Position numbers and translations under genes: made by a program | Source of the DNA: Lachnospiraceae bacterium | GTDB lineage: Bacteria; Bacillota; Clostridia; Lachnospirales; Lachnospiraceae | Direction of reading: 5' to 3' | NCBI GenBank assembly: GCA_029053015.1 | Contig: JAIDHX010000046.1 | Span: 1 to 64,000, forward strand | Length of the DNA: 64,000 nt | Shown here: positions 24,384-31,915 of the stretch, piece by piece | Layout: each line of letters begins with the position of its first letter | How positions within the stretch are numbered: position 1 is the first letter of the stretch | Notes under the pieces: generated by a model | Databases searched by the model: none | The model's input: the letters and a program-made list of their open reading frames with translations, nothing else | Told to the model about the DNA's origin: nothing

Positions 24384-25709
24384 TTATTTCCTTTCAAACA
24401 GTTCTTCCAGCTTTTCTTCTGCCAGTTTGGAGCCGATAACGCACAGTTTTCCCGTTACCTGCGGCTTTCCTGTCCGGATATCGCTCTCTTCCGGCACATA
24501 ATCAAAGTAAATCCATGTGCCGTCCTCCGCGGGAACCATGCCCTTCGCACGAAGAACCATGCCGTATTCCCCACCGTCAAGCTCCTTTAAAATCGCTTCT
24601 ATTCTCTCAGCCGTATAAACGGTTGGTGTTTCCTTTCCCCAGCTTGTAAATACCTCGTCCGCATGATGGTGATGGTGCTCATGGTCATGGCAGCCGCAGG
24701 TGCAGTCCTCGCCGTGGTCGTGGTGATGCTCGTGGTGGTCGTGGTGACATTCCTCGTCATGCTCATGGTGGTGCTCGTGATGGCACTCTTCGCCGTGGTC
24801 ATGATGATGTCCGTGGCAGCACTCCTCGTCGTGGTCATGGTGATGCCCGTGGCAGCACTCCTCGTCGTGGTCATGGTGATGCTCGTGATGGCACTCCTCG
24901 TCGTGGTCATGATGATGTCCGTGGCAGCACTCCTCGTCGTGGTCATGGTGATGCTCGTGGTGACATTCCTCGCCATCCTCATGGTGATGTCCGTGGCAGC
25001 ACTCCTCACCTTCTTCATGATGATGGTCGTGATGATGCTCCTCGTCATGTGCATGATGGTGATGGTGCGCATGCTCCTCCTCTAACAGTGCCGCCATCAT
25101 CGTCTCCAGCTTATCTGCGCCTTCAATGGTCTTTAAAATATCTTCGCCCTGCAGCTCCTCCCACGGCGTCGTGATAATAGTTGCCTGACTGTTGTACTCG
25201 CGAATCATCTCCACGCATTTTTCCAGTTTCTCCTGACTCATGCCCGCTGTCCTGCTTAAGACAATCGTTCCTGCATAGGCAATCTGGTTGCAGAAAAATT
25301 CGCCGAAATTCTTGATATACATCTTGCATTTTGCAGCATCTACCACTGCAACTGCGCTGTTTACCTCTACCTCGGTATCCGCCGCTACATTTTCCACTGC
25401 CTTAATGACGTCGGAAAGCTTGCCTACGCCGGACGGCTCTATCAGGATACGCTCCGGTGCGTAAGTAGTGAGCACTTCTTTCAGGGAAGTGCCGAAATCT
25501 CCCACCAGTGAGCAGCAGATACAGCCGGAATTCATCTCTTTGATTTCAATACCCGCTTCCTTTAAGAAACCGCCGTCAATCCCGATTTCTCCAAATTCAT
25601 TTTCAATCAGCACCACCTTAGAATCCGCCAGTGCTTCCTTTAACAGCTTTTTAATTAAGGTCGTCTTTCCGGCTCCCAGAAAACCGGAAAAAATATCTAT
25701 CTTTGTCAT
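24384..25709 (-). CDS. CobW-type zinc GTPase with long His/Cys-rich repeat
   Basis: The 441-residue metallochaperone-type GTPase has Walker A GFLGAGKT (9-16), the metal-binding GCICC (62-66), the PSGVG block near 93, and a C-terminal CobW_C domain (360-441). Between them residues 213-349 form a tandem repeat of 12-residue units such as CCHGHHHDHDEE and CHHEHHHDHDEE, far longer than usual His-rich linkers. It would store or buffer many zinc ions. I place the start at 25709, four bases behind GGAGGG, rather than at an ATG 12 bases upstream. It heads the zinc operon. Confidence 0.93.
   Translation of the reverse strand: MTKIDIFSGFLGAGKTTLIKKLLKEALADSKVVLIENEFGEIGIDGGFLKEAGIEIKEMNSGCICCSLVGDFGTSLKEVLTTYAPERILIEPSGVGKLSDVIKAVENVAADTEVEVNSAVAVVDAAKCKMYIKNFGEFFCNQIAYAGTIVLSRTAGMSQEKLEKCVEMIREYNSQATIITTPWEELQGEDILKTIEGADKLETMMAALLEEEHAHHHHHAHDEEHHHDHHHEEGEECCHGHHHEDGEECHHEHHHDHDEECCHGHHHDHDEECHHEHHHDHDEECCHGHHHDHDEECCHGHHHDHGEECHHEHHHEHDEECHHDHHEHHHDHGEDCTCGCHDHEHHHHHADEVFTSWGKETPTVYTAERIEAILKELDGGEYGMVLRAKGMVPAEDGTWIYFDYVPEESDIRTGKPQVTGKLCVIGSKLAEEKLEELFERK
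24663..25073. repeat. 36-bp tandem repeats coding the His-rich domain
   Basis: About eleven degenerate copies of a 36-base unit (core gtggcagcactcctcg...) run without spacers. They keep frame and encode metal-binding residues. Such repeats expand and contract easily, so length may vary between strains and assembly errors are possible. Confidence 0.85.
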
Positions 25710-25762
25710 AATACCCTCCATTCCAAATTCTGCGCGGCTTTGCGCTTGCTTTTTCCTATCAT

Positions 25763-25791
25763 ATTGTGGAACAATTTTGACAGAATGTCAA
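25763..25791 (-). promoter_or_regulatory. Promoter and operator-like palindrome of the zinc operon
   Basis: TTGACA at 25786-25791 and CACAAT at 25763-25768 with 17 bases between. The -35 box is half of the perfect palindrome TTGACA-N3-TGTCAA (25777-25791), a likely repressor site. It does not look like the usual Zur box, so the regulator is unknown. Confidence 0.5.
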
Positions 25792-25813
25792 GAAACCCGT
25801 TACAATTTTATCA

Positions 25814-26497
25814 TCATTTAAGAATCCCTCTCGCCACCATCTGGCTCCACTCCGATTCTATGATGGAATAGGGCAGGATTGCCGCCTCTTTGCTCTTGCT
25901 CACACCGCATAAAATTCCCACAAAATATCCGTTTTCCTCCACAATGGCGCAGCCCGACATACCGGCACGACAGTCCATTTTAGCAAGCATCATATCCAGG
26001 GAAAAATCCTCTAAGTAAACCCAGAAATAAATCAATTCTCCTTCAATCCGCTCCACAGAGCCGCCTGCGGCTGACACAGCCCACAGCCTGTCCCCGCCCG
26101 TCAGCGAATCAAAATGCTCTCTGGACACAGGAACCTCCTGCAGCCCTGCCACACTGCCGTCCATATGCACTTCCAGAAAAGCCACATCCGCGGTTTCAGA
26201 GCGGTACAGCACCTTTGCCTCCCACTCCTCTTTGCCGCCAAACGCTACCCTGCAGCCGTCCCCGTCTGCAAGCGCATCCAGAACATGTCCCGCCGTGACA
26301 ATAAAAAGCCTGTCTCCCTGCTGCCTGTAAACCACGCCCTGTCCCACATATTCCGCCGCCCTGACCGTCACCCCAAAGGACGGCTTCTCTTCTTTCCTGC
26401 CGCTAAATCCCTTCCCGAAAACGCCTGCTGCAAACACAGCCACTATTCCTATCCATAAGAAAATCCATTTTTTATACTTTATTACTTTTTTCATCAT
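25814..26497 (-). CDS. Membrane-anchored trypsin-like serine protease
   Basis: The 227-residue protein has a signal anchor (WIFLWIGIVAVFAAGVFG) and then the S1-type triad: His in TAGHV, Asp in TADVAFLEV, and Ser in MSGCAI, which takes the place of the usual GNSGGP with an altered oxyanion loop. It lies outside the membrane. No PDZ domain follows, so it is not a full HtrA. The start is uncertain: two adjacent ATGs at 26497 and 26494 have only a weak GGGG site; longer frames begin at 26587. Confidence 0.7.
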   Translation of the reverse strand: MMKKVIKYKKWIFLWIGIVAVFAAGVFGKGFSGRKEEKPSFGVTVRAAEYVGQGVVYRQQGDRLFIVTAGHVLDALADGDGCRVAFGGKEEWEAKVLYRSETADVAFLEVHMDGSVAGLQEVPVSREHFDSLTGGDRLWAVSAAGGSVERIEGELIYFWVYLEDFSLDMMLAKMDCRAGMSGCAIVEENGYFVGILCGVSKSKEAAILPYSIIESEWSQMVARGILK

Positions 26498-26632
26498 ACC
26501 CCATTTCTGCGCGCATCCTGCTGCATAGCACAGACTTTTGCCGGATACGCACAAGCTTCCGGTCACGCGGCAGTTGTCTTTTGTCAAATTATCATGTATA
26601 ATTATTTTACTACAATACGAAGGAGGTTACAT

Positions 26633-27004
26633 ATGGGTAAATTTGTAATACGCAAAACAAACACAGGCGTAAAATTTGATTTGAAGGCCGGCAACGGCGA
26701 AGTAATCGCTACTTCCGAGGTATACTCCTCCGATGCTGCCTGCAAAAACGGCATTGCCAGCGTACAGAAGAACGCGCCGATAGCCGCAGTAGAAAATCAG
26801 ACAGTGGAAGGTTATACCACCGAGAAAAATCCCAAATTTGAGGTTTACACGGACAAAGCCGGTGAATTCCGCTTCCGCCTGAAAGCTACCAATGGACAGA
26901 TTATCGCTGTCAGTGAAGGTTATAAAGCAATGGCAGGCTGCATGAACGGCATTGAATCCGTTAAGAAAAATGCTGTAGATTCGCCTGTTGTAGAGGCAGA
27001 CTAA
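26633..27004 (+). CDS. YegP family (DUF1508) protein
   Basis: The 123-residue protein consists of two copies of the DUF1508 motif. The first is residues 3-48 (FDLKAGNGEVIATSEVY, CKNGIASVQKNA) and the second 60-115 (FRFRLKATNGQIIAVSEGY, CMNGIESVKKNA). The family is widespread and of unknown function. AGGAGG precedes the start at 26633. It is monocistronic and closed by a strong terminator. Confidence 0.9.
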   Translation: MGKFVIRKTNTGVKFDLKAGNGEVIATSEVYSSDAACKNGIASVQKNAPIAAVENQTVEGYTTEKNPKFEVYTDKAGEFRFRLKATNGQIIAVSEGYKAMAGCMNGIESVKKNAVDSPVVEAD

Positions 27005-27028
27005 CACTTTTGGAAATGCAGGAAGCAA

Positions 27029-27067
27029 TATCGCATCGGATATTCCCATCCGATGCGATATTTTTTT
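27029..27067. terminator. Bidirectional terminator
   Basis: A perfect 12-bp stem (27029-27040 with 27049-27060) is followed by seven T on the plus strand. It ends the YegP gene and lies against the stop of the convergent SUKH-LRR gene. Confidence 0.88.
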
Positions 27068-28526
27068 ATCTGCCCGCTCCCTGACTGCCGTAGGAATAAA
27101 GATTTACATACTGTTTCATTTCCTTTGCCATATCGTCCAGCTTCTCCTTCGGTATACTGCCGCAGACTGTAAAGCTGTTTACCTTACTGCCGGCAAACAC
27201 GGCAAAGTTCTGTTCTATATCCGCCGCCATTCCCACCCTTTCCAGAGACGGGTGATTGGCATATATTTGCAGATCCCTTACCGGATAGACAAATTCCTTC
27301 AGCTTTGTAAGCCCGCAGACCGCCGAAAGTCCCTCTTCATTGCGCGCTGCCGCCGCCAGATGGAACTCCGTCAGTTTCTTAAGTCCCTGCAAAAAGTCCA
27401 GATTATCCAAGGTATGCCAATGCAAATCCAGCTTTTTCAGGCTCTTCAACCCTCCGATAAACGCGCCGTCGCGCAGTTCCATGTCCTCCACACTAAGCTC
27501 CTGCAGCCCCTCAAAGCCGGCCAGTTCCTCCGGCGCTATACCAGCTACTTTTCTCACGCTGAGACTTTTTAACGTCTTTGATTTCTGCAATGCAGACAAG
27601 CCTTCCGCACACATAACGTTCAGACTGAGTTCCTTAAGCTGTGGTGCCTCTGCAAGCACTGACAGATTTTCTTCCCCAAAGGTACAATTTACAAAAATCA
27701 GTTTTTTAAGCTGCGGCGCTTTTGCAATACAGCTTATGTTTTCCAGCGTACAGTCATGGAATATCAATTCCTTTAAATTCTCCATATATTGGAAAGGCGC
27801 ACAGTCAATCATTTTCCCCTTAAGAAGCAAAGACCTTTCCTTGGCAAAGCAGCTTACCGGTACGACCGCCTTTTTATAGCGCTCCTGCCAAAAGCCTGCA
27901 GGCAGGCTTATCTCCGCCGTATCACCGCTTTCTGTCGGCGCCGTCAGTTTGTCCAGCGAATTGAACAGATGCCCTGTCGCTTCCATGAGAAAGGGCTTAT
28001 CACCATCCTTTGTGTTGACAATCAGAACGCCGCTTTTCAGCCACACTGTCATCTTTTCAAACAGCGCGCCCAGACTGTCTGCCAGCAGATAGCAGCGATC
28101 CATATCGTAATCCACCGCAATAATCTGCCCTGCCTTGCCCTCGTCTGTGGGTGACATGTCCATAAAAAGATACGCCCTGCTGCCGTCAAAGGCAAAGGGA
28201 ATCCACGTAAGCCCGCACACAGGCTCCTCCTGTATGGCTTTGGTTCCCATGGCGGTCATTTCAATCTCCGCTTTCTTGAAAAACGCAAGCTCTGAAAGTA
28301 CCCGCTCCAAAGGCAGAAAAATAAGCCCTGCAAAAAATCCGGTATGCTCTGTCAGAACCTCTCCGTCAAAGCGGCTGTACAATGCAGTCAATTCCGCAGG
28401 CAGCTCACATCCTGCCGCTGCCGCCAGCTGCTGCAAGCCTTCCTCCCCTGCCCCTCTGTTTAAGCGTTCCTCTATGTCCGGCAGCTTTGCTCTGACTGCG
28501 GATACATATTGTTCCAAAGAATGCAT
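27066..28526 (-). CDS. SUKH (SMI1/KNR4)-leucine-rich repeat protein
   Basis: The 486-residue protein starts with a SUKH-like domain of about 160 residues (CELPAELTALYSRFDGE; LTWIPFAFDGSRAYLFMDM). From about 250 on it has at least nine irregular leucine-rich repeats (LKKLIFVNCTF, LKELSLNVMC, LQELSVEDMEL, LKKLDLHWHTL). SUKH proteins bind other proteins, often as toxin immunity proteins; LRRs also bind proteins. Start at 28526 behind AGGAGG. It is last in the DUF5717 operon, so it may be an adaptor of that system. Confidence 0.75.
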   Translation of the reverse strand: MHSLEQYVSAVRAKLPDIEERLNRGAGEEGLQQLAAAAGCELPAELTALYSRFDGEVLTEHTGFFAGLIFLPLERVLSELAFFKKAEIEMTAMGTKAIQEEPVCGLTWIPFAFDGSRAYLFMDMSPTDEGKAGQIIAVDYDMDRCYLLADSLGALFEKMTVWLKSGVLIVNTKDGDKPFLMEATGHLFNSLDKLTAPTESGDTAEISLPAGFWQERYKKAVVPVSCFAKERSLLLKGKMIDCAPFQYMENLKELIFHDCTLENISCIAKAPQLKKLIFVNCTFGEENLSVLAEAPQLKELSLNVMCAEGLSALQKSKTLKSLSVRKVAGIAPEELAGFEGLQELSVEDMELRDGAFIGGLKSLKKLDLHWHTLDNLDFLQGLKKLTEFHLAAAARNEEGLSAVCGLTKLKEFVYPVRDLQIYANHPSLERVGMAADIEQNFAVFAGSKVNSFTVCGSIPKEKLDDMAKEMKQYVNLYSYGSQGAGR

Positions 28527-28551
28527 CGTGGTATTCCTCCTCTTTCCGGCA

Positions 28552-29721
28552 TCACCCATACTTCTCCTCATACTTTTCCACCATCTCGGAAATTTCCGCC
28601 GCATAGTGGGGATACTCCGCCGCCACGTCACGGATTTCCTTCTGGGCGGCTTCTGCAAGCTGCTGGTTGTATTCAATCTGCTTTCTGAGCGTCTGGCGTC
28701 TGATAATCAAATCATGACGGATTTCCAGTCTTTCCCTTGCATCAATAATGGCGCCCGGCTGCAGTACCCATCTGTCCGGGTCCTTTATCCGAAACTGGAC
28801 AAGCTGCCTTGCAAGCTGCCTCCTGTAATATTCCAGCTTTGCCTCCGCTTCCGCGTACTGCCTGCGCTCTTCCTTCTCCTCCTGATACATATCCCACTGC
28901 TCCTTGAGCTTTGCTGCGCTCTCCACTCCGTATTTTAAGCAGAGATATTCCAGCAGGTTGGTATTGTTGACATAGCGGATTTTCACCTTGTTCTGGAGCT
29001 GAATCAGTTTATTGGCTGACGCCTCCACTCTTCCCAGTTCCTTTTCCGTGTCCGCATATTTGACAAAAAGCACGGTGATGGCAATCGCAGCGGCAGCCGC
29101 CGAAACAAAATAACCGACTGCCGTATCCATGTGAAAGCCGAACTGCAGAATCAACAGCATAAACACACAGGCAAAAAGCGCCGTAAGACAAATGACCGCC
29201 ATTCCCCTTAAGTTGACCAGCGCGCTCTTCAGTTCCTGCTTCCGGTAGCCATATGCATGGCGCTCCCCGTCCAACCTTGCAAGATCCTGTTTTACAAGCT
29301 TCCTGTACTTTTCCGCCTCCTGCAGTTTGACAATGCCTTCCTCGATTTCGCTCTCCTGTGAGCGCATCTGCCTGTATTCCGCTTCAGAGAGATGTTGTTC
29401 CTTGTCCAGATAACGCCTTCTGTCCTGCTCAAGCGTCTGCATTTTACCGGCGCATCCCTTAATTTCCATCATATGCTCCGGCGGCAGCGCCTCGATTTCC
29501 TCCATATCGGTGAGATAGGCTGTCACCATGGCGTATTCTCCATTCAGAAGCTGTATTTCCTTCTGGGCTTCTCCAATCTGCTCCAGACAGCCTGTCAGGT
29601 AGCGCGCCCGCTCTTCGCCATCGTTGAAATCGATGTTACTGCGCTCATATACAATTTCCGAAAAGTCTTCCTGTTCTTCTTTCTGTTTTTTTCTTCCAAA
29701 CAGCCATTTTAAAAAGCCCAT
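28552..29721 (-). CDS. Membrane coiled-coil protein of the DUF5717 operon
   Basis: The 389-residue protein has a long coiled coil (about 45-165), two membrane helices (MAVICLTALFACVFMLLILQ and VGYFVSAAAAAIAITVLFV, about 174-225), and a second coiled coil (about 228-380). Both coils would face the cytosol. I do not recognise the family. Between the helical-repeat protein and the SUKH-LRR protein it could form the membrane anchor of a complex. AGGAG precedes the start. Confidence 0.65.
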   Translation of the reverse strand: MGFLKWLFGRKKQKEEQEDFSEIVYERSNIDFNDGEERARYLTGCLEQIGEAQKEIQLLNGEYAMVTAYLTDMEEIEALPPEHMMEIKGCAGKMQTLEQDRRRYLDKEQHLSEAEYRQMRSQESEIEEGIVKLQEAEKYRKLVKQDLARLDGERHAYGYRKQELKSALVNLRGMAVICLTALFACVFMLLILQFGFHMDTAVGYFVSAAAAAIAITVLFVKYADTEKELGRVEASANKLIQLQNKVKIRYVNNTNLLEYLCLKYGVESAAKLKEQWDMYQEEKEERRQYAEAEAKLEYYRRQLARQLVQFRIKDPDRWVLQPGAIIDARERLEIRHDLIIRRQTLRKQIEYNQQLAEAAQKEIRDVAAEYPHYAAEISEMVEKYEEKYG

Positions 29722-29749
29722 ACAGTCTCCTTTACCATCTCATCCTTTC

Positions 29750-30595
29750 TTAACTGCCCACGCTTTCACGATACTCATTTTTCAATTCATACAGCCTCTT
29801 GTCGGTTTCTGCATAATACCCTGACGAATCCCCCTGTACCTTCCGCAAGAGCCTCTTATCAAGATACCGCTTCTGCTCCGACTCTTCCCATGCCGCCGAA
29901 AGCTCCTCCACACGTTTTTCAAGGGTAAGCGTTTCCTCGTAATATTCGGGATGCCCTGCCGCAAAGGCAATATAGTCCTCTTCCTTCATGGACAGCCGCA
30001 TCGCCGCCAGATACTCCACCAGCGTCTCCTTGTCCTGCCAGAGCTCATAGGATTTCAGAAACTGCTTTGCCGCTTCCTCAAACAAAAACAAGCCGCACAA
30101 CGCCACGCCCATATTGTGAATGATTTTGGAGGTCAATTCTTTCTCCTCCACGGGAAGCTTGCCCAAAAGCACCTCATACTCCAGAATCGCCGCCGTATAC
30201 TTGCCATTCTGTACCAGATAGTCCACTCTTGACTTTAACTTTTCATATACGCTTAAGTTTGCCCCTGTTTCATAAATTTCTTCCGCACGCTCCACGGTTT
30301 CTTCATCATAAAAACCCGTGTATCGCAGAATCACACCTGCAAAAGCGCCTGCGGGCGTCTTTTTGTGCAGCAGCGGATACAGCTCCCCCGCCAGTTCGGG
30401 AAGCTTAAGTTCTTCCTCTATCCATCTCACAAGCCGCTTATTGATGATTTCCCTGTCCAGCAGAAAAGCGTTTTCCTTCAGCACATAGCAGAGTTCCTCC
30501 GCCGAATATACCTTTAAGCCGAGATTTTCAAAATAATATGGAGTTGCCGCATATTCGCCTGTTCCAAGCAATATTCTTCCCACTTTAAGCCTCAT
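29750..30595 (-). CDS. Helical repeat (TPR-like) protein of the DUF5717 operon
   Basis: The product of about 281 residues starts RLKVGRILLGTGEYAATPYY and has a first domain with KENAFLLDREIINKRLVRW. A TPR-like middle follows (KYTAAILEYEVLLGK; FLFEEAAKQFLKSYELW). No catalytic motif is visible. The start is uncertain: the ATG at 30595 has a weak site; a TTG at 30625 overlaps the end of the DUF5716 gene and has GGACGGAAAG before it. Confidence 0.65.
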   Translation of the reverse strand: MRLKVGRILLGTGEYAATPYYFENLGLKVYSAEELCYVLKENAFLLDREIINKRLVRWIEEELKLPELAGELYPLLHKKTPAGAFAGVILRYTGFYDEETVERAEEIYETGANLSVYEKLKSRVDYLVQNGKYTAAILEYEVLLGKLPVEEKELTSKIIHNMGVALCGLFLFEEAAKQFLKSYELWQDKETLVEYLAAMRLSMKEEDYIAFAAGHPEYYEETLTLEKRVEELSAAWEESEQKRYLDKRLLRKVQGDSSGYYAETDKRLYELKNEYRESVGS

Positions 30596-30611
30596 TTCTG
30601 CATATGCTTTA

Positions 30612-31892
30612 TTACGCAATCTCAAAACTTTCCGTCCATTTTAAATGGCTTGCCGGATATATTTCACCGAAACCCAAATCCTCCACGGTAAGCTCAATAC
30701 ATCTCTCGGAGGTCATTCTGATTTCCATGTAAAGTCTGGATGCCGCGCCTTCCCTGATGGGCAGTCCCTCCAGTGTAACTTGTGCAAATTTTATGTCCCG
30801 TCCATTCAACGGTGTGATAATCAGGGAAAATACGTTGTCCTCCTGAAGCAGAAATTCGACGCTTCCCTGCGCCTCAAACCAGCTTGTCCCTGCGTCCAGA
30901 AGCGCATAGTAGGAATCCTCTCCCTGCCGTGACAGACGCATACCGATATTTGCCTTCAGCTTATCGTCGCCCAAAAACACATGCGCGCTGCCGGTTTCGC
31001 TCGGCGAAAGCTTTTCCCGCATGGCATAGCAGGCGCCTTTGCTGTATAGATTATTTCCCTGAAACACTCTCCTGCCGCGGCACAAATAGGGCAGGGAGTC
31101 CTTCATCCACTCCTCCCTGAAACCGGAGCCAAGCAGATATGCCGAAGAAATCAGCTTCCCTTCGCAGACCTGTTTTAGCAGCACGAGAAATTTCTCGTCA
31201 AGCCGCCTTCCCAGCTCTTCGTCAAAAGGCTCCTCCGGCGCCGTCTCCCCACAGCTTAAAAAGGGATATTCCATCTCCTTTGCGAATGCCACCACAGGCG
31301 TGGTTCTGCGGTTAAACTCCACATTGTATGCCTTGACAGAATCCGTAATATAGTCAAATACCACTACCTGCTTTTGCCAAAGCTCTTCCGGCTGTTGAAT
31401 GGTGTAATAGTAGATGCTCTCCACATGACTCTGATAACAGATATTTTTCGTCTTCAGGGACAGCCCTGCCACAATACTGTCCATCAGCTCCACCATTCTG
31501 TCGTCCATATTTTCACAGGTTATCATCAGGGCGCCTATCCTGTCCGTCTCCGCTATGAGGGACAGGCGGTTTAAGCTGCGTTTGACAAACAGAGTCAAAA
31601 GCGCCGCGGGGTCAAATTCTTCCTCTTCCACGATTACCTTTTCCCCGCTTAACGCCAGTTCCACAAGGTCGGTGACGAGACTCCCCTCCCCTGCCTGAGC
31701 CTGCTTATATGCCTCTTTTCCGAAAAACCACTGGTTCGCCCCGTTTCGCTTGCACAGCACGGTCGGAATATTATAGCTTTCTTCTCCCGCTATCACGGAC
31801 AAGGTCTCAGGCTCCCCGCCTTCATATGTACAATAGCTAATCTGGGAGTAGCGATTCCCAAGGTCATATCCCACTATGATTTTTTCCTTCAT
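30612..31892 (-). CDS. DUF5716 family protein (actin/Hsp70-fold ATPase-like)
   Basis: The 426-residue protein begins IIVGYDLGNRYSQISYC, the phosphate-1 strand-turn-strand of the actin/Hsp70/FtsA fold. It has a phosphate-2-like VVVFDYITDSVKAY near residue 178 and an adenosine-site-like AYLLGSGFREEW near 260. No DnaK substrate domain is obvious; the C-terminal 110 residues look beta-rich and could play that part. The fold is inferred from motifs, the family label from memory. Start at 31892 behind GGGAG. It follows the DUF5717 gene by 23 bases. Confidence 0.75.
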   Translation of the reverse strand: MKEKIIVGYDLGNRYSQISYCTYEGGEPETLSVIAGEESYNIPTVLCKRNGANQWFFGKEAYKQAQAGEGSLVTDLVELALSGEKVIVEEEEFDPAALLTLFVKRSLNRLSLIAETDRIGALMITCENMDDRMVELMDSIVAGLSLKTKNICYQSHVESIYYYTIQQPEELWQKQVVVFDYITDSVKAYNVEFNRRTTPVVAFAKEMEYPFLSCGETAPEEPFDEELGRRLDEKFLVLLKQVCEGKLISSAYLLGSGFREEWMKDSLPYLCRGRRVFQGNNLYSKGACYAMREKLSPSETGSAHVFLGDDKLKANIGMRLSRQGEDSYYALLDAGTSWFEAQGSVEFLLQEDNVFSLIITPLNGRDIKFAQVTLEGLPIREGAASRLYMEIRMTSERCIELTVEDLGFGEIYPASHLKWTESFEIA

Positions 31893-31915
31893 CCGCAATC
31901 TCCCTTCCCGTCCTG

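Noticed and set aside
24663-25073. A 36-bp periodic repeat suggestive of a CRISPR array
   Set aside because: There are no unique spacers between repeats, and the array is in frame within a CobW gene.
24663-25085. A very hydrophobic 140-residue frame on the plus strand, looking like a membrane protein
   Set aside because: It is the antisense reading of the His-rich repeat (His codons read backwards give Val/Met/Leu).
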